Source: Ch128b sp964527925
GTDB taxonomy: Bacteria > Bacteroidota > Ignavibacteria > Ch128b
Assembly: GCA_964527925.1 (NCBI GenBank)
Contig: CAZGQO010000007.1
Span: forward strand, 1-64,000
Direction of reading: 5' to 3'
DNA: 64,000 nucleotides
Position numbers and translations under genes: made by a program. Numbering within the stretch: the stretch's first letter is position 1; each line of letters begins with the position of its first letter. The notes below the pieces were generated by a model that was given only the letters and a program-made list of their open reading frames with translations, had not been told where the DNA came from and did no database searches. Of this stretch, positions 26,389 through 36,353 are shown piece after piece.

Positions 26389-28425
26389 TCACTCACCTAA
26401 AAATCTTTTCAACCAATCATGGACTTCTTTGTACCAATAAATAGAGTTTTGAGGTTGAAGTATCCAGTGATTTTCATTTGGATAATAAACAAGTCGTGCA
26501 GGTACTCCCTTACCCTTGAGCACACCATATAATTCGAGTCCTTGAGTCACAACAACTCTGTAATCATTTTCACTGTGGATGATGAGCATTGGAGTTTGAA
26601 AATTGTGCGCATAGAAAGCTGGATTCCATTTATTAATTTGTTCGTATCTTCCCTGCCAGGGTGCACCATCATAATTTTTAACTCTCTCGTAAGTCATATC
26701 ACTTGCAAATTGTCCCATCAAATTATAGACACCAGCATGACTGACTAAAGCTTTGAATCTATTTGTATGACCAGCAATCCAGTTGACAAGATACCCGCCA
26801 TAACTACCGCCGGTTGCCGCCATTCTTGTCGAATCAGTGAAATTGAATTTTTTGATTAGAAAATCTGTCCCCATCATAATATCTGTGAAAGGTTTATCAC
26901 CGTGAGCACCAACAATTGATTTTCCAAATTTTAGACCAAAGCTTGTTGATCCATGAAAGTTTATCAAAGCAACAACATAACCAGGTGCAGCAAATAAATG
27001 CGCATTCCATCGATAATGAAAATCATCACCAAAAGTTCCGTGTGGTCCTCCGTGAATCATATGAACCAATGGATATTTTTTCTCTGGATTAAAATTTGGA
27101 GGATAAACTAAATACATTTGAACTGAATCATTATCAGCACCGATGAAATAATGTTCTTCAACTTTACCAAATTTAAATGAGTTTATTAGTTCATCGTTGA
27201 TTTTTGAAATTTTAGTCAGAGATTTTTTAGATAAATCATATTCATTAATTTCTGCAGGTTCGGAGATTGTGCTTTTCAAAAAGTAAATTTTGTTCTTTTT
27301 TACATTAACAGAAGTAATTGAACCACCTGTTAAGATTTTTTCGAGTTTATTTTTTGAAAGATCAAATCTGAATAAAGAAGTTTTTGCTCGAACTTCTGCT
27401 AAAAGATAAACATAATTCAAATCATCGCCCTGTGTAAAACCATAGAAAGAATAATCAAAATTTTCGGTTAGATTTTTGACTGTTCTTTTCTGGAGATCAT
27501 AAACCATAAGTCGGACATTATCAGCTGAATAATCCGGGTCAAATTGACTTCCAAAGAAAAGATATTTGCCATCTTTAGAGAAATACGGTGAACTATCATC
27601 CTGAAAATTATTTACAGAAACATTTATCACATTTTGTGGATTTTCGACTTCAACTAAAAAAACATCAAAGTTTAAGGAATCATAAGGTGGTTCCGTATTA
27701 TTTGCAACAAAACTAACCCACTTATCATCAGGTGAGATTGAATATGAAATTCCGCCATCAAGATTATAAATTCGATTTGATCCTTTCATTAAATCTTTCA
27801 ATGATTTTGTTTCAGTATCCAGAATAAACAATCGAGAAACATAACCATCTGTAAGCCAGCTGTCCCAATATCTATATAATCTGTTTTCAGTTACTTTTGC
27901 TGTTACTTTCTTTTCTTTGCGCTGTTTGATTTCTTTTTTCATTCCTTCAAAATCATTTTCAAATTCGGGAAGAATTCGAGATGTGAAAAAGATTTTATTT
28001 CCATCATTGGAGTATTTTGGATTTGAAATTCCAAGCGGCATTTCATAAAGAAGCTGAGCTTCACCGCCATCAATATTAATCTCATAAAGCTGTGGATATT
28101 CGCCCTCCCGTTTTGATATGAAAGCGATTTTTTTACTTTCCGGATGCCAGGTCGGTGAATTATCTGAGTTAAGATTAGTTGTTAATCTCTTCAATGAATA
28201 AGTCTTTAAGTCAATCAACCAGAGGTCACTATTGCCTTTGTTTTCGGAAATATTGTATTCAGTTAGTACAAAACATCCATGGTTTCCATCGGGCGAAACT
28301 GTAAAACTCGAAATGCGTTTAATTTTCCATAAATCTTCTGCAGTAAAGACTCTTTTATTTTGTGCTAAGATTGTTATATTTTGAATTAGTAAAACTACGA
28401 GTAATGAATTGATTAAACGCTTCAT
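26389..28425 (-). CDS. S9-family prolyl oligopeptidase-like serine peptidase, exported
   Basis: A 678-aa periplasmic peptidase. Signal peptide 1-21 (ending ITILAQ). Residues about 30-410 form a PD40-type propeller (SSFTVSPDGNHGCFV, SPTWHPESKKIAFIS). The alpha/beta hydrolase domain is at 425-678, with nucleophile in GGSYGG (Ser541), acid in SENDYRV (Asp621) and His653 in NENHW. HGGPHGTFGD is the oxyanion region. Architecture matches dipeptidyl/acylaminoacyl peptidases of the S9C type. It probably supplies peptides for uptake. Divergent from the Kef-type antiporter gene, 39 bp apart. Confidence 0.93.
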   Translation of the reverse strand: MKRLINSLLVVLLIQNITILAQNKRVFTAEDLWKIKRISSFTVSPDGNHGCFVLTEYNISENKGNSDLWLIDLKTYSLKRLTTNLNSDNSPTWHPESKKIAFISKREGEYPQLYEINIDGGEAQLLYEMPLGISNPKYSNDGNKIFFTSRILPEFENDFEGMKKEIKQRKEKKVTAKVTENRLYRYWDSWLTDGYVSRLFILDTETKSLKDLMKGSNRIYNLDGGISYSISPDDKWVSFVANNTEPPYDSLNFDVFLVEVENPQNVINVSVNNFQDDSSPYFSKDGKYLFFGSQFDPDYSADNVRLMVYDLQKRTVKNLTENFDYSFYGFTQGDDLNYVYLLAEVRAKTSLFRFDLSKNKLEKILTGGSITSVNVKKNKIYFLKSTISEPAEINEYDLSKKSLTKISKINDELINSFKFGKVEEHYFIGADNDSVQMYLVYPPNFNPEKKYPLVHMIHGGPHGTFGDDFHYRWNAHLFAAPGYVVALINFHGSTSFGLKFGKSIVGAHGDKPFTDIMMGTDFLIKKFNFTDSTRMAATGGSYGGYLVNWIAGHTNRFKALVSHAGVYNLMGQFASDMTYERVKNYDGAPWQGRYEQINKWNPAFYAHNFQTPMLIIHSENDYRVVVTQGLELYGVLKGKGVPARLVYYPNENHWILQPQNSIYWYKEVHDWLKRFLGE

Positions 28426-28464
28426 ATTATAACCTCAAAATTTATAATTAACTTTTTCAAAGAT

Positions 28465-30441
28465 ATGAACGAAGTATACATTTTGAAAGATATCATAATT
28501 GTTCTAGCAGTCTCAATACCTATTATCTATTTATTTAATAAAGTTAATATTCCTTCAATTATAGGTTTTATTGTCACTGGCATTTTAATCGGTCCAAATG
28601 TATTTAGATTAATTAAGAATCCTGAAGGTATAAATCATTTAGCAGAGCTTGGAATAGCTTTACTGCTTTTTACAATTGGAATTGAAATCTCCTTCAACAG
28701 CTTATTGAAAAATTTTAAAGAACTTCTTTTTATCGGTTCTCTTCAAGTAATCGTGACAATAGCAGCGGGATTTTTAATTGGAATGGTTTCTGGACTTTCG
28801 CCTCAAAAAGCAATATTCCTTGGATTTTTAATCACTCATTCAAGTAGTGCAATTGTGCTAAAAATGATTTATGATAGAGATGAGATAGATTCTCCCTATG
28901 GTAAAATTGTGATTGGTACTCTTGTCTTTCAAGATTTGATGATCTTGCCAATGATGCTTTTAATTCCAATCTTAGGAATCTCAGCTGAAGGATCATTTAT
29001 TGACGCATTTTTACGACTCACCTTTTCATTTGGATTAATTGTGTTGATATTTCTCATTGCCCGATTTTTAATGCCTTATATTCTATACCAGTTAATTCAC
29101 ATCCAGATGAGAGATGTTTTTATAATTGGGATTATAGTTTTATGTCTTGGAACAGCGTTCATCACACAAAGTTTTAGTCTTTCGTTCGCTATTGGTGCAT
29201 TTATAGCAGGATTAATTATTTCCGAAACTGACTATACTCATCAAGTAGTTGGCAATATAATGCCATTTAAAGAAGTATTTACTTCGTTCTTTTTCATTTC
29301 TTTTGGAATGCTTCTGGATGTTCATCTAATTCTCAAAAATCCTGTTCAGATTATTTCTATTCTTTTGGTAGTAATGATTTTAAAAACATTAATTATGACA
29401 GGAATTGTTACGACATTACGAACATCTATCAGAATTGCAATCTTAACTGGTTTTTATCTTTCACAAATAGGCGAATTTTCTTTCGTACTTGCATTAAAGG
29501 GCCTTGAATATTCATTAATTGAGAAAAACTTTTACAATAACTTTATTGCTGTAACAATTTTAACAATGATTGTTTCTCCAATTATTTTGAAAATCTCTCC
29601 AATTCTGTCAACTAAAATTCCACAGTTCAAAAAGAAGTCCCTCGAAATTTCAAAAGGTTTGAAAAATCATGTCATAATTATTGGCTTTGGTTTGAACGGA
29701 AAAAATATTGCAAGGGTTTTGAAAGAGGTAAATATTCCTTTTATTATCATTGAAGCAAACTACAACACAGCAAAAGACGCTTTGAAAACGAACGAACCAG
29801 TTATAATTGGCGATGCAACGAATAAAGAAATTTTAAATCAAGCTAACTTGAAAAGCGCTAAAATTGCTGTTCTTGTTGTCTCAGATCCAATGACAATCAG
29901 AATTACAACAAGATTAATTAAAGAAATCAATCCCAATATTTTTCTAATAGTTCGAACAAGATATGTTAAAGATGTTGATGATTTAAAAAATCTCGGCGCC
30001 GATGAAGTCATACCTGAGGAATTTGAAACATCCATTCAAATACTTGGTCGAGTTCTTAAACAATATCATCTGCCAAACAGCGTAATACTTGCACAAGCAA
30101 ATACTCTAAGAACAGAGTCATATGGTATTTTTAGAGATATAAGGTTTACTGAACATGCTTTTGATCAAATAAATCAAATCCTCGCTCAGGGAACAATTGA
30201 CACAGTTTTTATCAACAAAGATTCAGAAATTGTTGGAAAGACATTGAAAGAAATTAATTTGAGAGATAGAACAAACGCAACCGTTATATCAGTAATAAGA
30301 AATAATGAATTCATTCCCAACCCATCTGGAAACTTTACAATTCTCGAAAACGACTTGCTTGTATTATTTGGAACTCACAATGCAATTGATAAAGCGACGG
30401 AAATTTTAACAAAGGGTTACATCAAAAATGATCAAAAATGA
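28465..30441 (+). CDS. Kef-type CPA2 cation:proton antiporter with TrkA-N and TrkA-C domains
   Basis: A 658-aa inner-membrane transporter. About 12-13 membrane helices occupy residues 1-385, with CPA2 motifs (GIALLLFTIGIEISFNSL, FLITHSSSAIVLKMIYDRDE, GTLVFQDLMILPMML). A Rossmann RCK/TrkA-N domain follows from about 400 (VIIIGFGLNGKNIARVL; GDATNKEILNQANLKSAKIA), and a TrkA-C domain ends the protein (IVGKTLKEINLRDRT). Such proteins exchange K+ or Na+ for protons and are gated by nucleotides (family knowledge). It overlaps the next gene by 14 bp. Confidence 0.93.
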   Translation: MNEVYILKDIIIVLAVSIPIIYLFNKVNIPSIIGFIVTGILIGPNVFRLIKNPEGINHLAELGIALLLFTIGIEISFNSLLKNFKELLFIGSLQVIVTIAAGFLIGMVSGLSPQKAIFLGFLITHSSSAIVLKMIYDRDEIDSPYGKIVIGTLVFQDLMILPMMLLIPILGISAEGSFIDAFLRLTFSFGLIVLIFLIARFLMPYILYQLIHIQMRDVFIIGIIVLCLGTAFITQSFSLSFAIGAFIAGLIISETDYTHQVVGNIMPFKEVFTSFFFISFGMLLDVHLILKNPVQIISILLVVMILKTLIMTGIVTTLRTSIRIAILTGFYLSQIGEFSFVLALKGLEYSLIEKNFYNNFIAVTILTMIVSPIILKISPILSTKIPQFKKKSLEISKGLKNHVIIIGFGLNGKNIARVLKEVNIPFIIIEANYNTAKDALKTNEPVIIGDATNKEILNQANLKSAKIAVLVVSDPMTIRITTRLIKEINPNIFLIVRTRYVKDVDDLKNLGADEVIPEEFETSIQILGRVLKQYHLPNSVILAQANTLRTESYGIFRDIRFTEHAFDQINQILAQGTIDTVFINKDSEIVGKTLKEINLRDRTNATVISVIRNNEFIPNPSGNFTILENDLLVLFGTHNAIDKATEILTKGYIKNDQK

Positions 30442-31108
30442 TTTTCCATTTCAGACAATTAATTTTTTGAAAAAGCTTTCAAAAAATAACAACCGTGAAT
30501 GGTTTCATGCCCATAAAGATGAATACGAAAGTGATTTTTTATTCCCTGCTAAAATGTGCGTTGTCCGTCTTGGTGAGTTTTTGAGAGATTACATTCCTGG
30601 AATCATTGCAGAACCTGAAATAAACAAATCAATTTTCAGATTGAACAGAGATGTTCGATTTTCAAAAAACAAAAGTCCTTACAAAACGAATCTTGGAATT
30701 TACATGTGGGAAGGCAAAAAAAAGAAATTGGAATGCTCAGGATTTTATTTTCATATTGAACCAAATACATTTTTAATTGCCGTTGGCTTTTATATGTTTC
30801 CCGATAATGTACTGAAAAAATATCGTCAAATTTTATCTGGCTTGGATAAAAAAAGCGATCTGTATTCAATCATATCCCGATTAAAGAAAAAAGGTTATTC
30901 GATAGAAGAAAAAAGGTATAAAAAAATCCCGCTTGGTTTTACTCCTGATCATCCATTTGCGGAACTTGCAACTTTCGGCGGTCTATACGCAATGTATGAG
31001 ACAAACGACTTAGAACAATTCAAACCCAAAGATATTTTCTCCTTTACTGAAAAAGTGATGAAAGACATGATTCCCCTCCACAAATGGATTGTGGAAAATC
31101 TTTATTAA
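30428..31108 (+). CDS. DUF2461 / TIGR02453-family protein
   Basis: A 226-aa soluble protein. It has the family's diagnostic blocks: FLKKLSKNNNREWFHAHKDE at residues 9-28, FRLNRDVRFSKNKSPYKTNL with conserved basic and aromatic residues, and GFYFHIEPNTFLIAVGFYM. The molecular function of the family is not established. It overlaps the antiporter gene's end by 14 bp, so it is translated from the same message, though no functional link is known. Confidence 0.9.
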   Translation: MIKNDFPFQTINFLKKLSKNNNREWFHAHKDEYESDFLFPAKMCVVRLGEFLRDYIPGIIAEPEINKSIFRLNRDVRFSKNKSPYKTNLGIYMWEGKKKKLECSGFYFHIEPNTFLIAVGFYMFPDNVLKKYRQILSGLDKKSDLYSIISRLKKKGYSIEEKRYKKIPLGFTPDHPFAELATFGGLYAMYETNDLEQFKPKDIFSFTEKVMKDMIPLHKWIVENLY

Positions 31109-31452
31109 TAATTTTTTGTGGTCAACTCATACTAAAATTCTTAACTATAAGATTTGATATTGAATTTTCAACGGAAACAGGATTACCAAATAACTCACAA
31201 TTCCTGATAATTCAAATAGATTAACTCTACATAGTAATTATTCAATCCCAACTTTAAATCATCTAATTCAAACAATTTAAGAAGAGCATTCAATAGAAAG
31301 GTCAACTATCATTCTGGAGAAATTGCAAGATGAAACATTTAAATAAATAAGAAGGGATGTCTCAAAAGTCGTTTTATCTTTAAATCATTTTATCGTCCTT
31401 TAAATCAACTTTCAAAAGATCAGACTTTTAAGACAATCCCTTAAGTATCTGA
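31109..31452. other. Gene-free stretch between convergent DUF2461 and Yip1 genes
   Basis: These 344 bp contain no convincing ORF. The right half holds the inverted-repeat element listed separately at 31352-31442. The left half is AT-rich without recognisable structure. Confidence 0.5.
31352..31442. repeat. 91-bp element bounded by near-perfect 19/20-bp inverted repeats
   Basis: The left arm AAGGGATGTCTCAAAAGTC (31352-31370) and right arm GACTTTTAAGACAATCCCTT (31423-31442) are inverted repeats differing by one indel and one mismatch. The 52-bp interior contains TTTAAATCA twice. It stops 10 bp before the end of the Yip1 gene, between two convergent genes. It may be a miniature transposable element (MITE-like) or a long bidirectional terminator hairpin; no clear flanking target duplication was identified. 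Confidence 0.55.
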
Positions 31453-32244
31453 TTATGTTCCAAAAGACAAGAACGGAATAAACCTCGCAATTACCACATA
31501 AACAAGCCATAGAGCAAAGATTGTAATCAGAGATTTTCCTTTAGGAACAACAAAAACTTTAGACAAACCTACTCCAAGTACATATAACCACCAGAATGTA
31601 AATGGATTAACCTTTGATAAGATATAACTCAGTGTTGTCCCTTTTTCAACATCAAGAAAAGCAGCTACACTAATTCCGTTAATTAACTTAACCATCAGCA
31701 ACGATACAATTGCAACCAAAATTACTTCGATCAAACTTATAACAGTGGATAAACCATAAACACTCAATGCATCAGAAAATTTCCCCTGTCCTTTTAGGAG
31801 AAAAGTCCATATAAAGAAATAAACCCCGCTCAGTACAAATAGAAACACAAACATAAAAACTGCAATACTGATATATTGAATAATTTGCATTGCAGGACCG
31901 CTTGTAAATTTTTCAATTTGCTCTAGTTGTTCTTCTTTTTGCTGTTGGGTCATTTTTCCTTCTTTGACGGCTTTATCAAGATTTTCTTCAATTGCGGTTC
32001 TCTGTTTCGCATCGAGGTCGGCTTTTATTTCTGGATTTCGCATTATTGTCCAGCTGGAAAGAATTGTGAAAACAATTAAAAGCAAAATTGGAACTAACCA
32101 ATCAACTGTTTTCCGACCATGAACTTTAACATTTTCAAAAACTTTGCCTGGTTCAACCAGAACTCCTATGAACTTGTCAAAGAAAGACATAGGCACGGAT
32201 TGATTGTCTGAAAGTTCCATTTGATTTTGTAATTGTTCACTCAT
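31453..32244 (-). CDS. Yip1-domain inner-membrane protein
   Basis: A 263-aa protein with a soluble start (MSEQLQNQMELSDNQSVPMS), then FFDKFIGVLVEPGKVFENV, which is the typical Yip1-family opening, and about five membrane helices (for example LVPILLLIVFTILSSWTI, IAVFMFVFLFVLSGVYFFIW and ALWLVYVVIARFIPFLSF). A charged coil at residues 75-115 (KADLDAKQRTAIEENLDKAV) separates helices 1 and 2. A GGAGT ribosome binding site precedes the ATG. The role of bacterial Yip1 proteins is unclear. Confidence 0.87.
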   Translation of the reverse strand: MSEQLQNQMELSDNQSVPMSFFDKFIGVLVEPGKVFENVKVHGRKTVDWLVPILLLIVFTILSSWTIMRNPEIKADLDAKQRTAIEENLDKAVKEGKMTQQQKEEQLEQIEKFTSGPAMQIIQYISIAVFMFVFLFVLSGVYFFIWTFLLKGQGKFSDALSVYGLSTVISLIEVILVAIVSLLMVKLINGISVAAFLDVEKGTTLSYILSKVNPFTFWWLYVLGVGLSKVFVVPKGKSLITIFALWLVYVVIARFIPFLSFGT

Positions 32245-32390
32245 AGTACGACTCCTTTTTTTCTAAATTAAAAAGAAATGTAATTATTTTATAGAAAAGA
32301 ATTAAAACTCAAGGCATAATTGAGCTATGGGAGTTCTAATCTATTAAATAGACTGGAAGAATTTTTCGAAGAGATTGCAGGATAATAAAA

Positions 32391-32510
32391 TTACGACCAG
32401 ATCTGGGATGAAGCAATAAAAAGCAAAGTGATAATCAAAATCATCAGAAAGAGAATGATATCTCCTGCTTTATTCTTCGGAAAAGATCTATTTTCATTTC
32501 TTTTAATCAT
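32391..32510 (-). CDS. 39-aa single-pass small membrane protein (paralogue of 36354-36470)
   Basis: ATG at 32510 with GAGG five bases upstream; stop at 32391. The peptide has a basic N-terminus (MIKRNENRSFPKNK), then GDIILFLMILIITLLF as a single transmembrane helix, and ends IASSQIWS. A 38-aa ORF 3.8 kb away on the same strand has the same layout: GD, a same-length helix, then ASSxIW, with 13 of the last 24 residues identical by eye. This similarity, plus ribosome binding sites on both, argues that both are real genes. It lies in the 384-bp gap 32245-32628; the rest of that gap shows nothing else. Confidence 0.65.
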   Translation of the reverse strand: MIKRNENRSFPKNKAGDIILFLMILIITLLFIASSQIWS

Positions 32511-32628
32511 TTATTCCTCAGAAGGAGTATTTGAGAACATTTTTTTTGAACTTAAATCTTACAAAAAAATGAAAAATCTGCTCTGAAATAAATTCAGAGC
32601 AGATTTGACAAAACTTTAGAGAACAATT

Positions 32629-35600
32629 TTATTTAACCATAATCATCTTTTTGATCGATGTAAATCCATTTGACTCCAACCTGTACACATAGACACCACT
32701 CGATAAATTACCAAGGTTTACATCCTTTGAATATCTGCCAGCTTTCATGCTTTGGTCATTAATCACTGTCATCACTTCCTGTCCAAGTAAATTATAAATC
32801 TTCAATGTAATTCTTGAGTCTTCTGGTAAATCAAATCTAATAGTGGTAGATGGATTAAATGGATTTGGATAATTCTGATACAAGGCATATTTATCAGGAA
32901 TATTTTCTACTGGATCATTCACATCAGTTGTTGATTCAATTCCAAATCTGCCAGTATTTGAATAATATGAGTATAAACCATCGTCTGATTTTGATCTGAC
33001 TCTCCAGAAATACTGCTTGTTAGGAGTGAGACCATTAACAACAGTATGTGTATTGTTTATATTCTGAAGTTTTACTGAATTTGTGAAGTATGGATTATCA
33101 GCATATTCTAATTCATACTTCAGAGATTGATTTACTGGAACAGGTAAATACCATGAGAATGTAGGTGAATTAATTGTTAACACAACATTATGGGGCCCAC
33201 CAACTAATGGTTGAGCTATTATAATTGAATTACCTTGTTGAACTGTAAAGGAAGTAGTTGAAGAATATGCAGTATAAGTATTATCAGCATATCTTGCTCT
33301 AACTTTCCAATAATATGTGGCTCCGTTTTGTAAACCAGTTACATCCTCATATTGTTCGGTTATTCCGGTAACAGTTGTAGTTACATTTGTATCAAACACA
33401 TCAGATAAACTATAAACAAGTTCATAATCAACAATACCAAGAGTAGAACCTGTCACAGTCCAGCTAAATCTAATTGATGTAGAATTAACAGTTGAACTAT
33501 CAGTAGGCCAGTTATTTACAATAGTTGTTGCTGATGGTCCACCAACAATTGAAAAGTATCCTTCACCAGCTGAATTAAAGCTTGTTGTTCCAGTTGCGTA
33601 AACTGCCCAGTAGTATGTTGCACCATAAGTTAAATCAACATCAATTTGTTTAGAGAATGTTGTTGCACTTAATCCAGTATATTGACCACCATTTGCATCA
33701 TTTGAAGCTGGAGAATATGTTAGCCAATTTGCTGGAGCAGATGTCTTTTTATATTTAACGACAAATCCAGAAATGCCAAGATTATAGCCTTGCAAATACC
33801 AGCTAAGTTCTGGTCTATTTGTATAAACGGTTGTTCCATTATCAGGCCAGTTTGCAACAGCATAAGTTGCAGTTGTTCCACCTGCAATAATAAATGATGC
33901 AGTGTCTGACCATGCGGAGTTTGCTGGAACAGAATTTTTCGACCTTACTCTCCAGAAATAGGTTTGACCTGGAGTTAAACCTGTAACTTGATAAGACATA
34001 GTGGAAGAGGAATAATCTGGTGTACCATCAAGCCCCGCAAATGAAGTCGCAAAATCTATATCATAATCTAATCCACTTGAATATGGGCTTAAATACCATG
34101 TTAATGTTGGTGCAGTTGTATATACAACAATTCTATCTTTTGGCCAATTTGGTGTTGGAACAACAAGAGTTCCAGGACCATTAGTCACAAAATCTTCTAC
34201 AGATGACCAATTTGAAAATGCTGCAGCGTCACCATCATCAGGATCATCATCAACTAAAACATCAATCATTTCAGAGTACGATCTCACTTGCCAATAATAA
34301 GTTGTTCCAGGAGTTAATGATGGTAAAGTAATATACTTATTTGATGAGAATGATGATATTAACGTCGGATAGTTTACTGCATCTCCACCATTTAACATTC
34401 CTGATCCATCTGTTGATGAAGAAGTTGAATATCTAACCTGATATTTTAAACCTGTACCCGCTGTTGATAATAACCAATCTAATCTTGGAGTATTTGTATA
34501 AACAGAAACCCCGTTAATTGGATAATTTGGGACAGGAACTTCCAGAGTACCTGGTCCATTTACGATAAAATCTTCAACCGAAGACCATGCAGAATATTCA
34601 TTTGTTGTTGAATAGTAGGCTCTTACTTGCCAGTAATAGGTTTGACCAGGATACAATGTATCAACAATAGTTAAATATTGAACACTTGGAAATGATGCTG
34701 GATTTGTTGGATAATTAGTTGCATCAGCACCATTTAACATTCCACTTCCATCAACTGAATTATTTGTACTATATCTAATTTGATATGTCAATCCACCAGT
34801 ATAGCCACTAACAACCCAATCAAATCTTGGATTATTTGTATAAACTCTTACACCATCCTTAGGCCAATTTGGAGTCAAAGTTACAGTTGCCCCACCCACA
34901 GTTACAAAATATCTGTAAGTTGTCGGTGATGGATAATGGACATATTCTCCAGTAGAAGTTCGTTTTATTAAAACTCGCCAGTAATATGTACGGCCGAGGT
35001 CAACGGAAATTGTTGTAGAAAATGAACTACTTGCAGTTCCTACAACATTGGTTGAAACGGCACTGCTCCAGTCAGCTTCTGTAGTAGGTGCTGAGGTTGT
35101 ATCCATATATTGAATTTCAAAAGTTAATCCATTTGCTGAATGTCCAATTGACCACTGTAATATTACACTTGTAGTTTGAATTTCCTGACCATTTGTTGGT
35201 GAGTCCTGACTTACAGTAAATCCAGGTGCTACAGTAAAATGATAAGTACTTGAAGGATATTCGGTTCCATTATTATCAAGTGCCGAAACTTTCCAATAAT
35301 ACAATTGACCATTTGTTAATGGGAAATTAGGAATCAATGCTGTGAAAGTTTTTGAGGTATCGGTACCTTCATTAGCTTCATAAATTTTTGGATCAGCAAA
35401 TGTACTCTCAGTATCTACATATAATTTATAAGATACTGCGCCCGAAATTGCATTCCAGCTCAAAGTCGGTAAAACTGAAACCCCTGTCAGACCATTATAT
35501 GGCTGGTCTAAAGTTGGATTTAAGGTCATGGTAAAGGAATATATACTTGAAGTAGTCGTATCCCCATTATTTGGTGCACCAGGATCATCAACAATAGCTT

Positions 35601-36222
35601 TGACTCGCCAATAATAAACACCTGCAAAAGCAATTGCGAAATTATGACTTAACGATCCCGGATTTACTCCTGTCGTAAAGGTATGAATAATATATGTATC
35701 AAAGTTTAAACCACCCTGGGTTGAGACATCAATGACATATTTCACATTATTATTGTTTTCTTCCTGGGTCCAGGTAAATGTGACAGGACTTGTATAGGCG
35801 AAAGTCGCACCATTTGAAGGTGAACTGAGAGATGGTGTAGCAAGAACAGTAGTGAAATCAAAGTATCCATATAAAACTGAATCTGATAATGGATCAGCAC
35901 TATCTGCCCAAACACCCCAACTATATGTAGTATTATAATTTAATCCTGGAATTGCGGGTAAAACATTTCCTGTTAAATCATTATAAACAAAATCTTGATT
36001 TGTCCCGACTACAACTGTTCTCGATTGATTCAATAAATACATATCATAAGTGTCTCCATTGGTTAAAGTATCTGGGTCTAAACCAGCAGGGACAGTATAA
36101 GTTGTTGAAATAGAAACACCACTTTGACCATTATATGGTGTTTGTGCAAATAATCCCTGTGCCAGAAGTATTATCAGCACAAAGAAGACAAAAAGGACGA
36201 AAGATATAGATAATCTTTTCAT
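32629..36222 (-). CDS. Large T9SS-secreted protein with repeated fibronectin-like domains
   Basis: A 1197-aa protein. I chose the ATG at 36222 (GGGGGA ribosome binding site three bases upstream); signal peptide MKRLSISFVLFVFFVLIILL..FAQ. About ten Fn3-like repeats follow, each with a TYYWRV/TYYWQVR strand and a NWPKDG or NWPxDS linker. Examples are LTPGQTYFWRVRSKNS and PNWPKDGVRVYTNNPRFDW. Two neighbouring repeats both carry SSVEDFIVNGPGTL-type linkers, showing recent internal duplication. The last ~85 residues are a complete T9SS type A sorting domain (QNYPNPFNPSTTIRFDLP, LKIYNLLGQEVM, KKMIMVK). It probably acts as a surface stalk or adhesin (inference). Two related tiny membrane-protein ORFs flank it. 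Confidence 0.9.
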   Translation of the reverse strand: MKRLSISFVLFVFFVLIILLAQGLFAQTPYNGQSGVSISTTYTVPAGLDPDTLTNGDTYDMYLLNQSRTVVVGTNQDFVYNDLTGNVLPAIPGLNYNTTYSWGVWADSADPLSDSVLYGYFDFTTVLATPSLSSPSNGATFAYTSPVTFTWTQEENNNNVKYVIDVSTQGGLNFDTYIIHTFTTGVNPGSLSHNFAIAFAGVYYWRVKAIVDDPGAPNNGDTTTSSIYSFTMTLNPTLDQPYNGLTGVSVLPTLSWNAISGAVSYKLYVDTESTFADPKIYEANEGTDTSKTFTALIPNFPLTNGQLYYWKVSALDNNGTEYPSSTYHFTVAPGFTVSQDSPTNGQEIQTTSVILQWSIGHSANGLTFEIQYMDTTSAPTTEADWSSAVSTNVVGTASSSFSTTISVDLGRTYYWRVLIKRTSTGEYVHYPSPTTYRYFVTVGGATVTLTPNWPKDGVRVYTNNPRFDWVVSGYTGGLTYQIRYSTNNSVDGSGMLNGADATNYPTNPASFPSVQYLTIVDTLYPGQTYYWQVRAYYSTTNEYSAWSSVEDFIVNGPGTLEVPVPNYPINGVSVYTNTPRLDWLLSTAGTGLKYQVRYSTSSSTDGSGMLNGGDAVNYPTLISSFSSNKYITLPSLTPGTTYYWQVRSYSEMIDVLVDDDPDDGDAAAFSNWSSVEDFVTNGPGTLVVPTPNWPKDRIVVYTTAPTLTWYLSPYSSGLDYDIDFATSFAGLDGTPDYSSSTMSYQVTGLTPGQTYFWRVRSKNSVPANSAWSDTASFIIAGGTTATYAVANWPDNGTTVYTNRPELSWYLQGYNLGISGFVVKYKKTSAPANWLTYSPASNDANGGQYTGLSATTFSKQIDVDLTYGATYYWAVYATGTTSFNSAGEGYFSIVGGPSATTIVNNWPTDSSTVNSTSIRFSWTVTGSTLGIVDYELVYSLSDVFDTNVTTTVTGITEQYEDVTGLQNGATYYWKVRARYADNTYTAYSSTTSFTVQQGNSIIIAQPLVGGPHNVVLTINSPTFSWYLPVPVNQSLKYELEYADNPYFTNSVKLQNINNTHTVVNGLTPNKQYFWRVRSKSDDGLYSYYSNTGRFGIESTTDVNDPVENIPDKYALYQNYPNPFNPSTTIRFDLPEDSRITLKIYNLLGQEVMTVINDQSMKAGRYSKDVNLGNLSSGVYVYRLESNGFTSIKKMIMVK

Positions 36223-36353
36223 AAATCCCCCATTAAATAATTTGAGTTCCATTTAAATTTAAAAAATCGAGGGCAAGAGAAAGCTTATTAAAAACTAATA
36301 ATTTATTCATATTCCCTCATTTATTAATAGTTTACAGCAACTACTAAACATTG
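36223..36353. other. Spacer between the fibronectin-like gene and the upstream small ORF
   Basis: This AT-rich stretch contains the GGGGGA ribosome binding site of the fibronectin-like gene and probably its promoter. No other structure was recognised. Together with the small ORF and the region to 36659 it makes up a 437-bp gap between larger genes. Confidence 0.4.

Noticed and set aside
32629..36222. CRISPR-like regularity in the fibronectin-like gene
   Set aside because: The repetition is at the protein level, about 100 residues per repeat, with divergent DNA; there are no short direct repeats with spacers.
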